A DNA stretch of 12,451 nucleotides from Kiritimatiellia bacterium (GCA_017430155.1 JAFRNO010000173.1:1-12451); one strand, 5' to 3'; positions 1-6,209 are shown, numbered from the stretch's first letter. Notes: generated by a model not told the origin, from the letters alone. Numbers and translations: made by a program.

Positions 1-392
1 CCCTCGGTTCGCTGCCCGCCGCTACCACCGCACCCTCGCCCTACGACCCCGCGGTCTGCGGCTGGACGCTCACGGTCGCCAAGCTCGTCGGCAGCGCGTT
101 CGTGATCGCCCCCGTCGAGGAGGTGTTCTTCCGCTCGTTCCTCTACCGCTGGCTGCAGAACCGCGACTTCCGCGCGGTGCCCCTCGCACGCTTCGACCTC
201 TCGGCGTTCCTCTGGACGGTCTTCCTCTTCACGCTCGAGCACGACCGCCCGCTCGCCGCCGCCCTCGCGGGCGCGCTCTATGGGTTCGCCGCCATCCGCT
301 TCGGACTCGCCGGCGCCATCACCGCGCACGTCACCACGAACCTGCTCCTCGCCCTCCACGTGATCTTCAGCCGCTCGTGGGCGTTCTGGTAA
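1..392 (+). CDS. CPBP-family intramembrane protease, PEP-CTERM/exosortase-associated type (C-terminal part; 5' end outside window)
   Basis: The frame is open from the window edge (first full codon at 3) to a TAA at 390-392, giving 129 visible residues. A GTG at 102 is an internal Val rather than a credible start, because conserved-looking sequence lies upstream. The three motifs of the CPBP (CAAX protease and bacteriocin-processing) family are present in order: EExxxR as EEVFFR at visible residues 39-44, FxxxH as FTLEH at 76-80, and HxxxN as HVTTN at 109-113. These residues form the catalytic site within transmembrane helices. The layout, with an LEH-type second motif, a following AGALYG helix and a C-terminus ending in WAFW, resembles the CAAX prenyl protease-related proteins that accompany exosortase and PEP-CTERM sorting. 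That assignment is from memory of the family and its substrate is unknown. The gene converges on, and overlaps by 26 bases, the minus-strand gene ending at 367. Confidence 0.8.
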   Translation, partial: LGSLPAATTAPSPYDPAVCGWTLTVAKLVGSAFVIAPVEEVFFRSFLYRWLQNRDFRAVPLARFDLSAFLWTVFLFTLEHDRPLAAALAGALYGFAAIRFGLAGAITAHVTTNLLLALHVIFSRSWAFW

Positions 393-924
393 CGCCGATT
401 ACGGCGGATACGGACTTCGAGGGGACCATGAGAAGCGAATCGGTGAGCGACACGCCGATCTTGCGGGGCGTGTCGAGAATCGCGAGGATCTCGCGCTGGG
501 CTTCAAGCGGAAAGTCGCCGTAGCCGGGGGAGTAGCGCGTGACGAGCGTTTCGCCGGACGCGAGTTCGGCGCGGATTTCATTCTCCACGTCGTCCATGTA
601 CCGCTCGATCAGCGCCGCGCCCACTGCCTGCACGATGAGCGCGTCCGCGCCCGACGTCACCGACACGCGCCGCTGGAGGGCGTCGAGTCCGGGACCGATC
701 GTGCCGCACGCGAGGTACGCCTCCGCGCAGCCTTCGAGATGCTGGAGCAGCGTGGTGCCGGGCGAGGGAATCTGCGTCACGGGCAGACGCCGCCAGATGC
801 GGGCGGGACGCAGCACGCGCGCGGCTTCGTCGATCAACTCGCCGATGCGCGCGGCGAGCGCGCCGTCGGGAGCTTTTCCGCCCATGCGCAGGTAGCGGGC
901 GACTTCCTGGACCGTAACCGTCAC
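367..924 (-). CDS. Free-standing cobalamin-dependent methionine synthase reactivation-domain protein (MetH activation domain)
   Basis: The predicted protein has 185 residues and starts at GTG 924-922, which overlaps the rnc stop as GTGA; no clear SD is visible, so translation is probably coupled to rnc. The C-terminal half matches the MetH activation domain, which binds AdoMet and allows reductive remethylation of cob(II)alamin. It has an R-x-x-P-G-Y motif at residues 130-135 (RYSPGYGDFPLEAQ), followed by IGVSLTDSLLMVPSKSVSAV at 156-175, the usual signature of stand-alone versions. Residues 1-75 match the N-terminal extension of those versions, beginning VQEVARYLRMGG. No catalytic MetH domains are fused to it, so the organism probably has a MetH lacking its own reactivation domain, as in Thermotoga maritima. 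A longer in-frame reading back to 1236 is a shadow of rnc. The function call is confident; the link to a split MetH is inference. Confidence 0.87.
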   Translation of the reverse strand: MTVTVQEVARYLRMGGKAPDGALAARIGELIDEAARVLRPARIWRRLPVTQIPSPGTTLLQHLEGCAEAYLACGTIGPGLDALQRRVSVTSGADALIVQAVGAALIERYMDDVENEIRAELASGETLVTRYSPGYGDFPLEAQREILAILDTPRKIGVSLTDSLLMVPSKSVSAVIGVTRTPTSG

Positions 925-1598
925 GCCGGCTCGGGATGGTTGATTTTCTCCAGCAGGGCGGACGCCGCCGCGACCTCCGCGGCGGATTTCGACCCAGCCG
1001 TGGCCACGGCTTCGCCGAGGCCGTTCACGCTCACGCGGACCGTGACGACGGGTGCGTGCGCCACGCCGCTCATCTGCGTGACCTCGTAGACGGGACGCCG
1101 CGGCGGGTGCATCGCCTGCGTCTTCACCTGCAGGTAGCCCTTCGGATTCGCGTCCCACTCGTTGAACGTCGCGCGGAGCGGCAGGTCGAGCGCCGCGAAT
1201 ACGGTGCGGACCGCCTCGAGTCCGCCGTCGAGCCACACCGCCCCCATCAGGGCCTCCAGCGAATCCGCCAGCACCTTCGCGTTCGGCGGCGGCGGCTGTG
1301 CGCCCTGGTTGAACTTCAGGTAGTCGCGCAGGCCGAGGCGTTCGGCGGCGGCGGCGAGCGCCGCGCCGGAGACGAGGTGCGTACGGCGCACGGTAAGCAG
1401 CCCTTCGTCGTCGTCAGGGAAGGCGGCGAAGACCGCATCGGCGGAAAGGAGGCCGAACACGGCGTCGCCGAGGAATTCCAGTCGCTGGTTGTCTCCGCCT
1501 TCGGGATGGTCCATGCGGCAGGCGGGCGTGGTGAGCGCGCGGGAGAGGAGTGCGGCGTCGCGGAACGAATAGCCGATCTTGCGCTCAAGCTCCGTCAT
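921..1598 (-). CDS. rnc: Ribonuclease III
   Basis: The product is 225 residues, the normal family length. RNase III cuts double-stranded RNA in rRNA precursors, operon mRNAs and structured regulatory RNAs in the cytoplasm. The catalytic domain carries the signature NQRLEFLGDAVFGLL at residues 37-51, with metal ligands E41 and D45. The second metal-binding pair, D112 and E115, lies in ADSLEALMGAVWLDGG. The double-stranded RNA-binding domain covers about 148-218 and ends in the typical GSKSAAEVAAASALLEKI, where Ser replaces the second Lys of the usual KK pair. The first helix reads ALTTPA rather than the common ALTHxS, a modest variation. The ATG at 1598 overlaps the nadK stop as ATGA, which points to coupled translation. 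It sits between nadK and the MetH reactivation gene rather than next to era. Confidence 0.97.
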   Translation of the reverse strand: MTELERKIGYSFRDAALLSRALTTPACRMDHPEGGDNQRLEFLGDAVFGLLSADAVFAAFPDDDEGLLTVRRTHLVSGAALAAAAERLGLRDYLKFNQGAQPPPPNAKVLADSLEALMGAVWLDGGLEAVRTVFAALDLPLRATFNEWDANPKGYLQVKTQAMHPPRRPVYEVTQMSGVAHAPVVTVRVSVNGLGEAVATAGSKSAAEVAAASALLEKINHPEPA

Positions 1599-2380
1599 TT
1601 GATCGCGCTTCCGTTCCAGCCGAGTTTGCGGGAGAGGACCTCGTAGGGGTCGTAGCCGCGCAGCTGGATGAGCGGCACGGAGATGTCCGCGCGGACGATC
1701 TCCACCGCGTCGTCAGCGCCGAGCTGCTGCACGCGCGCGCCGTCCGCGAACACGGCCAGCTTCTCGCCGCGCGCACGGAGACGGGCGCGGACGGACAGGC
1801 AGGCGGTGTCGGGGATCACGAGGGGGCGCGAGGCGAGGGCGTGCGGGCAGATGGGCGTGACGACAAAGGACTCGCTGTCCGGCATCAGGATGGGCCCGCC
1901 CGCGGCGAGCGAATAGGCGGTGGAGCCCGTGGGCGTGGCCACCACGAGGCCGTCGGCCGAGAGGCGCGTCGCCACGCGCCCGTTCACCGAAAGCTCCAGC
2001 TGGATGGCGTGCCCCGAGACGCCGCGCGACACGACGACCTCGTTCAGCGCCACGGCGTCGCCCACGCGCAGGGTCGTGCGGCGGGAGACCTCGTAGTCGC
2101 CCGACGCGAGCGCGCGCAGGGCGTCGTCGAAATGGGGCGACTCGACGCCCGCGAGGTAGCCGAGGGAGCCGAGGTTGAGTCCGAGCAGGGGGATGCCGGG
2201 GAAGCGGTGCACGGCGGAGAGCATCGTGCCGTCTCCGCCCAGCACGACGACAGCTTCGGGATTGTCAGCAGGGCCTGTCACTTCGGACAGGCCCAAGGAG
2301 GCGGCCAGCGCCGAGAGGCGCAGGCGCACGGAATCGGAACCGGGCTTGTCCCGGTTCACGTGGAAGACGATCCGCCGCAT
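1595..2380 (-). CDS. nadK: NAD kinase (ATP/polyphosphate-dependent NAD+ phosphorylation)
   Basis: The 261-residue product phosphorylates NAD+ to NADP+ and so sets the NADPH pool. Conserved motifs appear in order: GGDGT at residues 48-52, GLNLGSLGYLAGV as the second glycine-rich segment, LNEVVVSRG, then DGLVVATPTGSTAYSLAAGG around the NAD site, PICPHALASRPLVIP, and a C-terminal FADG. The region before GGDGT is short, so the protein is compact for the family. The ATG at 2380-2378 shares one base with the secY stop (TGATG). A GTG one codon earlier (2383-2381) would also give a coupled GTGA overlap. Only a weak purine run (GGGG) precedes it. Reading the frame further upstream to 2833 only shadows secY. 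A 9-bp inverted repeat lies inside the early coding region at 2271-2294. Placement directly after secY is unusual. Confidence 0.96.
   Translation of the reverse strand: MRRIVFHVNRDKPGSDSVRLRLSALAASLGLSEVTGPADNPEAVVVLGGDGTMLSAVHRFPGIPLLGLNLGSLGYLAGVESPHFDDALRALASGDYEVSRRTTLRVGDAVALNEVVVSRGVSGHAIQLELSVNGRVATRLSADGLVVATPTGSTAYSLAAGGPILMPDSESFVVTPICPHALASRPLVIPDTACLSVRARLRARGEKLAVFADGARVQQLGADDAVEIVRADISVPLIQLRGYDPYEVLSRKLGWNGSAIK
2271..2294 (-). repeat. Perfect 9-bp inverted repeat inside nadK
   Basis: Arms 2271-2279 and 2286-2294 (GGGCCTGTC / GACAGGCCC) pair perfectly around a 6-base loop. In the mRNA this would be a stable GC-rich hairpin across codons about 29-37 of nadK. There is no T run on either side, so it does not look like an intrinsic terminator. 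It may be chance in GC-rich coding DNA. Confidence 0.5.
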
Positions 2381-3744
2381 CACACCCCGCCGCGGCCACG
2401 GAGCGTGCCGTGGCGCAGGAAGCCATCGTATTTGCGCACGAGGAGGTGCGACTCCATGACGCGGAGCGTGTCGAGCGCCACGCCCACGATGATGAGCAGG
2501 GACGTGCCGCCGAAGAAGCTCGAGATGGCCCACGGGATGTCGAATGCGCCGCTGAGGATCTGCGGCAGGAGGGCGACGACGAGGAGCCCCGTGCCGCCGA
2601 TGAGGGTGATGCGCGTCATCACGGCGTCGAGGTATTCGGCCGTCTGCATGCCCGGGCGGATGCCCGGCACGTAGGAACCGTCCTTCTTCAGGTTCTCCGA
2701 GATGTCCACCGCGTTGAACTGCGTGGCCACCCAGAAGAAGCAGAAGAACATGATCACGATCGCGTAGATGATGAGGTGGGTGGGGGCGCCCATGTCGCTC
2801 AACTGGCTGCCGAACGACTGGCACGGATCCCACGGCATCTTCTTGAAGATCCAGCCGAGCACCTGGAGGATCGGCTGCGCGAAGATGATCGGCATCACGC
2901 CCGTGTAGTTGACGCGGAGCGGCATGAACGTCTGCTGCATGCCGTAGGTGTTGCCCATGGAGATCGACCGGCGCGTCGCGTGGATGGCGACCTTGCGCAC
3001 GCCCTGGGTGAGGAGCACGGTGCCCATCACCACGAGGAAGCCGAAGACCAGCAGCATCACGAGCTCAACGGGCGACTTGGTCTGCGTGCCGCCGATGTAG
3101 CGCTCGTAGGCCGCGGCGATCGCGTGCGGGAGGCGCGACGTGATGTTGATCATGATGATCAGCGAACCGCCGTTGCCGATGCCGAAGGTGGTGATCTGGT
3201 CGGCGATCCACATGACGAACAGCGCGGCCGAGGTCATGCCGATGACGGTCATCAGGCGGAAGCCCAGCGGCGAGCTGCTGACGACGATCTGGACGTTCTC
3301 GCCGAACAGGGCCTGCGGGTTCAGCAGGACCGTGGCGATCGTCCACGACTGGACGATGCAGATCACGATCGTCAGGTAGCGCGTGATCTGGGCCAGGCGC
3401 TGGCGCCCGCTTTCGCCTTCCTTCTTGAGCTTCTCGAGCGACGGGATCACGCTGGAGAGGAGCTGGATCACGATCTGGGCCGAGATGTACGGCCAGATGG
3501 AGAGGAAGCCGATTGCGCATTGCCCGAGCGCGCCGCCCGTGAACACGTCGAACCAGTCGAGCATGCCGCCGCCGGCGTTCTGTCGGATGTTGTCAATCGC
3601 GCCCTGGAGAGCATGCCAGTCGACGCCGGGCGTGGGGACCAGCGAGACGAGACGGCACACGGCCACGAGACCGAGCGTGATCAAGATCTTCTTCCGCAGT
3701 TCGGGGATCTTGAACGCATTCGAGAAACCTTTGAACATCGACAT
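2380..3744 (-). CDS. secY: Preprotein translocase subunit SecY
   Basis: The 454-residue product is the channel-forming subunit of the SecYEG translocon in the inner membrane. Recognisable segments run in order: the N-terminal amphipathic stretch (FKIPELRKKILITL); the second membrane segment with GGALGQCAIGFLSIWPYISA; the following KKEGESGRQRLAQITRYLT; GIGNGGSLIIMINI in the fifth segment; the large cytoplasmic loop with RSISMGNTYGMQQ; the motif FNAVDISENLKKDGSYVPG, then IRPGMQTAEYLDAVMTRIT; and the C-terminal ESHLLVRKYDGFLRHG. Length and the ten-helix pattern are typical. A GGAG at 3753-3756 sits 8 bases before the ATG and supports this start over the Met two codons later. It is preceded by the longest intergenic gap in the operon (78 bases), which holds a hairpin. 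The stop shares a base with nadK. Confidence 0.98.
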   Translation of the reverse strand: MSMFKGFSNAFKIPELRKKILITLGLVAVCRLVSLVPTPGVDWHALQGAIDNIRQNAGGGMLDWFDVFTGGALGQCAIGFLSIWPYISAQIVIQLLSSVIPSLEKLKKEGESGRQRLAQITRYLTIVICIVQSWTIATVLLNPQALFGENVQIVVSSSPLGFRLMTVIGMTSAALFVMWIADQITTFGIGNGGSLIIMINITSRLPHAIAAAYERYIGGTQTKSPVELVMLLVFGFLVVMGTVLLTQGVRKVAIHATRRSISMGNTYGMQQTFMPLRVNYTGVMPIIFAQPILQVLGWIFKKMPWDPCQSFGSQLSDMGAPTHLIIYAIVIMFFCFFWVATQFNAVDISENLKKDGSYVPGIRPGMQTAEYLDAVMTRITLIGGTGLLVVALLPQILSGAFDIPWAISSFFGGTSLLIIVGVALDTLRVMESHLLVRKYDGFLRHGTLRGRGGV

Positions 3745-3786
3745 AGCGCAAACTCCGTATGACTCAGAATCCGTAAGAAGTGGACA

Positions 3787-3815
3787 GGCACGGGGATCTC
3801 GCGACCGCCCGTGCC
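3787..3815 (-). promoter_or_regulatory. GC-rich hairpin in the rplO-secY gap
   Basis: In transcript orientation an 8-bp perfect stem (GGCACGGG / CCCGTGCC, arms 3808-3815 and 3787-3794) closes a 13-base loop that itself contains the palindrome TCGCGA. It lies 8 bases after the rplO stop and 43 bases before the secY start. No U-rich tract follows (next bases TGTCCACTTC), so full intrinsic termination is unlikely. mRNA processing, stabilisation of upstream message or partial attenuation before secY are possible roles. These roles are inferred. Confidence 0.5.
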
Positions 3816-3822
3816 GGCGTCA

Positions 3823-4269
3823 TCAGGCCTTGGCGGCCACGCTGCCGCCGACGGCTTCGATCTTCGCCTTGGCGGCGGCGCTGCAGGGGACCTTCACGAC
3901 GAACTTCTTCGTGAGCTCGCCCTGCGCGAGGATCTTGACGATCGGGCGCTTGGCGCTCTTGAACCCCTTGGCGGCGAGCGCCTCCAGGGTGATTTCGTCG
4001 CCCGCGTTGAACAGCTTCTCCAGCGTCTCCACGTTGACGGCGAGCGTCTCGGTGCGGAAACGGGCGTTGTTGAAGCCGCGCTTGGGCAGACGGCGCACGA
4101 GCGGCATCTGGCCGCCTTCGAAGCCGAGCTTCTGCTTGTGGCCCTTGCGGGCGTTCTGGCCCTTCTGGCCGCGGCAGCAGGTCTTGCCCATGCCCGAGCC
4201 GCAGCCGCGGCCCACGCGCTTGGCGCGCTTCCGCGCGCCGGGGGTGTTGGTTAGAGAAGAGAGATCCAT
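3823..4269 (-). CDS. rplO: 50S ribosomal protein L15
   Basis: The 148-residue product is a 23S rRNA-binding protein of late 50S assembly. The flexible basic N-terminus carries GRGCGSGMGKTCCRGQKGQ, then the typical KGHKQKLGFEGGQMPLVRRL and PKRGFNN. The C-terminal domain includes ITLEALAAKGF and the usual Gly/Ala-rich end. Two adjacent Cys (TCC) occupy a position that is usually Ser/Ala, a minor difference. The start is fixed by AAGGA at 4276-4280, six bases before the ATG. The gene directly follows rpsE across a 52-base gap where rpmD would normally sit. It is bracketed by hairpins on both sides. Confidence 0.98.
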   Translation of the reverse strand: MDLSSLTNTPGARKRAKRVGRGCGSGMGKTCCRGQKGQNARKGHKQKLGFEGGQMPLVRRLPKRGFNNARFRTETLAVNVETLEKLFNAGDEITLEALAAKGFKSAKRPIVKILAQGELTKKFVVKVPCSAAAKAKIEAVGGSVAAKA

Positions 4270-4291
4270 GATAATTCCTTATTGAAGGGGT

Positions 4292-4315
4292 TCGGGGAAA
4301 CCGGGGTTTCCCCGA
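4292..4315 (-). promoter_or_regulatory. Perfect 10-bp hairpin between rpsE and rplO, at the rpmD position
   Basis: Arms 4306-4315 and 4292-4301 (transcript TCGGGGAAAC / GTTTCCCCGA) form a perfect 10-bp stem with a 4-base CCCG loop. It begins 6 bases after the rpsE stop. The following bases (ACCCCTTC, then AATAAGGAA) contain no T run, so it is not a standard terminator. The SD of rplO lies just downstream, at 4275-4280. It could be a processing or attenuation element, or a relic of rpmD loss. The structure is seen directly; the role is not known. Confidence 0.6.
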
Positions 4316-4321
4316 TGGTTG

Positions 4322-4849
4322 TTACGCCCGAATCGCCTCGATCTCCGCCGCCGAGCGCAGCTGCGCGAGGGCGTTCATCGTGGCCTTCACCACGTTGAGG
4401 CGGTTCTTGGACCCGAGGGACTTGCCCACGGCGTCGCGGATGCCGACGGCCTCGAGGACGGGGCGCATGCCGCCGCCGACGATGAGGCCCGTGCCGGCGG
4501 GTGCCGGCTTGAGGATCACGCGGCCGCCGTCGCAGTCGCCCGCCACGTCGTGCGGGATGGTCACGCACACGACGTTGCCCTGCGCGTCCTTCTCGACGCG
4601 GAGGGTCACGGGGCGCATCGCCTTGCGGGCGGCCTCGCCGCCCTTGCGGATCGCGTCGGAAACCTCGTTGGCCTTGCCGAAGCCCACGCCCACCTTGCCC
4701 TCGTGGTCGCCCACGACGATGACGGCGGAGAAGGACATGCGGCGGCCGCCCTTGACGGTCTTGGCGCAGCGGTTGACGAACACGACCTTCTCGTCGAGAT
4801 CGTCGGTCGCGCCGGATTCGCTGCGGCGCTTGTCGCGGTTCATAGCCAT
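4322..4849 (-). CDS. rpsE: 30S ribosomal protein S5
   Basis: The 175-residue protein binds 16S rRNA near the decoding region and helps maintain translational accuracy. The S5 N-terminal RNA-binding domain runs from about residue 20 to 90, with VKGGRRMSFSAVIVVGDHEG at 32-51 and VGVGFGKANEVSDAIRKG next. The C-terminal domain contains GRVILKPAPAGTGLIVGGGM and the conserved SLGSKNRLNVVKAT. Length is normal. The ATG at 4849 overlaps the rplR stop as TAATG, and a strong AAGGAGG at 4857-4863 lies 7 bases upstream, which selects this Met over the Met two codons later. Confidence 0.98.
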   Translation of the reverse strand: MAMNRDKRRSESGATDDLDEKVVFVNRCAKTVKGGRRMSFSAVIVVGDHEGKVGVGFGKANEVSDAIRKGGEAARKAMRPVTLRVEKDAQGNVVCVTIPHDVAGDCDGGRVILKPAPAGTGLIVGGGMRPVLEAVGIRDAVGKSLGSKNRLNVVKATMNALAQLRSAAEIEAIRA

Positions 4850-5217
4850 TATTCAGCCTCCTTGGCAGGTTTGTCGCTGATCGAGAGGCCGTTCTCGACG
4901 GCGCTCGCGACGATGGCCGCCACGCGGCCCGTGAACTTGAAGCCGCCGCGGTCCACGACGACGCGCGTGATGCCCTTCGCCTTTGCGGCCTCCGCCGCGG
5001 CGGCGCCGAGCTTCTTGGCGACTTCGAGGTTCGCCTTGGACTCCTTCAGCGAGGAGGCCTGGGCGAGGGTGTTGCCGGCCGCGTCGTCGATGAACTGCAC
5101 GTACATGTGCTTGTTCGTGACGCAGATCGACATGCGCGGACGCTCCACGGAGCCGATCACGCGCTGGCGGAGGCGCAGGTGGCGCTTCGCGCGCTGGTCT
5201 TTACGGTTGAAACTCAT
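4849..5217 (-). CDS. rplR: 50S ribosomal protein L18
   Basis: The 122-residue product binds 5S rRNA, together with L5, in the central protuberance. It has the basic N-terminus (RKDQRAKRHLRLRQRVIG), the RPRMSICVTNKHMYVQFIDD core, and the C-terminal signature VVVDRGGFKFTGRVAAIVAS followed by ENGL. Length is typical. GGAG at 5226-5229 is 8 bases before the ATG. Its stop is shared with the rpsE start, suggesting coupled translation of L18 and S5. Confidence 0.98.
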   Translation of the reverse strand: MSFNRKDQRAKRHLRLRQRVIGSVERPRMSICVTNKHMYVQFIDDAAGNTLAQASSLKESKANLEVAKKLGAAAAEAAKAKGITRVVVDRGGFKFTGRVAAIVASAVENGLSISDKPAKEAE

Positions 5218-5248
5218 TTCGATTTCTCCGATTCAGGCAGCCCTTAGG

Positions 5249-5782
5249 TTAGGCCACCTTCTTGCCCTGTTTACGGCGGATGTGCTCGCCGAGGTACTTG
5301 ATGCCCTTGCCCTTGTAGGGTTCGGCCGGATAGAAGCTGCGGATGCGCGCGGCGGACTCGCCCACGACCTCCTTGCTGATCCCGGTGAGCGTGACCTGCA
5401 GGCCGTCGTTCTCGACGGTGACCTTGAGGCCCTCCGGGATGTCGAAGATCTTCGGGGAGGCGAAGCCGAGCGACAGCGCGAGCTGCTGGCCCTGGAGGAC
5501 GGCCTTGAAGCCGGTGCCCTCGATGACGAGCTGCTTGGTGTAGCCCTGGTCCACGCCGACCACGTTGTTGTGGATCAGCGCACGGGCGAGGCCGTGGAAG
5601 TTCTTGATCGTGTCGTCCTTGCGTTCGATCACGATCTTGCCCTCTTCGACCTTGGCCGTGATGCCGTCGTGCATGACGTAGGCGAGCTCGCCGAGCTTGC
5701 CCTTCACGGTGACCTTCTGGCCGTCCACCTTGGCGGTGACGCCGGCGGGGAGGATCACGGGTTCTTTACCGATACGAGACAT
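5249..5782 (-). CDS. rplF: 50S ribosomal protein L6
   Basis: The 177-residue product has the two tandem L6 folds and sits near the sarcin-ricin loop, where elongation factors bind. It starts MSRIGKEPVILPAGV as usual. The first domain contains VTVKGKLGELAY, and the second ends with the signature PAEPYKGKGIKYLGEHIRRK followed by QGKK. The SD AAGGAG at 5792-5797 overlaps the rpsH stop codon, with 9 bases to the ATG. The gene ends 31 bases before rplR. Confidence 0.98.
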   Translation of the reverse strand: MSRIGKEPVILPAGVTAKVDGQKVTVKGKLGELAYVMHDGITAKVEEGKIVIERKDDTIKNFHGLARALIHNNVVGVDQGYTKQLVIEGTGFKAVLQGQQLALSLGFASPKIFDIPEGLKVTVENDGLQVTLTGISKEVVGESAARIRSFYPAEPYKGKGIKYLGEHIRRKQGKKVA

Positions 5783-5795
5783 TGTTCTGGACTCC

Positions 5796-6188
5796 TTACC
5801 AAACGGTGCAGATGAGCTCGCCGCCCACCTTCTGCTTCTTCGCCTCGAAGCCGCTCATCACGCCCTTCGACGTGGAGAGCACCGCGAGGCCCATGCCGTC
5901 GAGGACGGACGGGATCTCGGCGCAGCCCACGAACTTGCGCAGGCCGGGCTTCGACTGGCGCGCAAGCCCGCGGATCGCCGGTTCGGCGCGGTCCGAGTAC
6001 TTGAGCGTGATGACGAGGCGCTTCGGGAATTCGGAGGTCGTGAACGCGTCCTGGATGTAGCCGGACGCCTTCATCACCTTCGCGATTTCGGACTTGATGT
6101 TGGATGCCGGCGTCGAGACCTGCACGAGACGGGCCTTGAGCCCGTTGCGGATCGTGACCAGCATGTCGGAAATGGGATCGATTGTCAT
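5796..6188 (-). CDS. rpsH: 30S ribosomal protein S8
   Basis: The 130-residue primary 16S rRNA-binding protein nucleates the platform of the small subunit. In E. coli it is also the translational repressor of the spc operon. The N-terminus DPISDMLVTIRNGLKAR and the C-terminal signature GLAVLSTSKGVMSGFEAKKQ, then GGELICTVW, are canonical. AAGGA at 6198-6202 is 9 bases upstream of the ATG. No S8-binding helix resembling the E. coli operator was recognised near rplE, so autoregulation here is unproven. Confidence 0.98.
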   Translation of the reverse strand: MTIDPISDMLVTIRNGLKARLVQVSTPASNIKSEIAKVMKASGYIQDAFTTSEFPKRLVITLKYSDRAEPAIRGLARQSKPGLRKFVGCAEIPSVLDGMGLAVLSTSKGVMSGFEAKKQKVGGELICTVW

Positions 6189-6209
6189 TTGTTCAGTTCC
6201 TTTCCGAGT

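Noticed and set aside
101..104. GTG at 102 as the start of the protease gene
   Set aside because: The frame is open to the window edge with family-like sequence before it, so the gene is truncated by the window and does not begin here.
393..406. Inverted repeat CGCCG/CGGCG as a bidirectional terminator between the convergent genes
   Set aside because: Only 5 bp, with no T or A run. It lies inside coding sequence, so it is too weak to call.
925..1236. An upstream extension of the MetH-reactivation frame to 1236
   Set aside because: It overlaps rnc out of frame and has low-complexity Arg-rich sequence. The family N-terminus begins at the GTG at 924.
2381..2833. An upstream extension of the nadK frame to 2833
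   Set aside because: It lies wholly within secY, has a Pro/His/Arg-rich sequence unlike any NAD kinase N-terminus, and the family start MRRIVFHVNRDKP is at 2380.
936..3762. Long plus-strand reading frames opposite rnc, nadK and secY (for example 936-1646, 1550-2674, 2410-3762)
   Set aside because: Antisense frames often stay open in GC-rich coding DNA. Their translations are rich in Arg, His, Asp and Ala with no domain signature, and the minus strand carries clear genes.
3745..3786. Possible internal promoter upstream of secY in a locally AT-richer patch
   Set aside because: No -35/-10 pair with acceptable sequence and spacing could be found; the patch mainly holds the secY SD.
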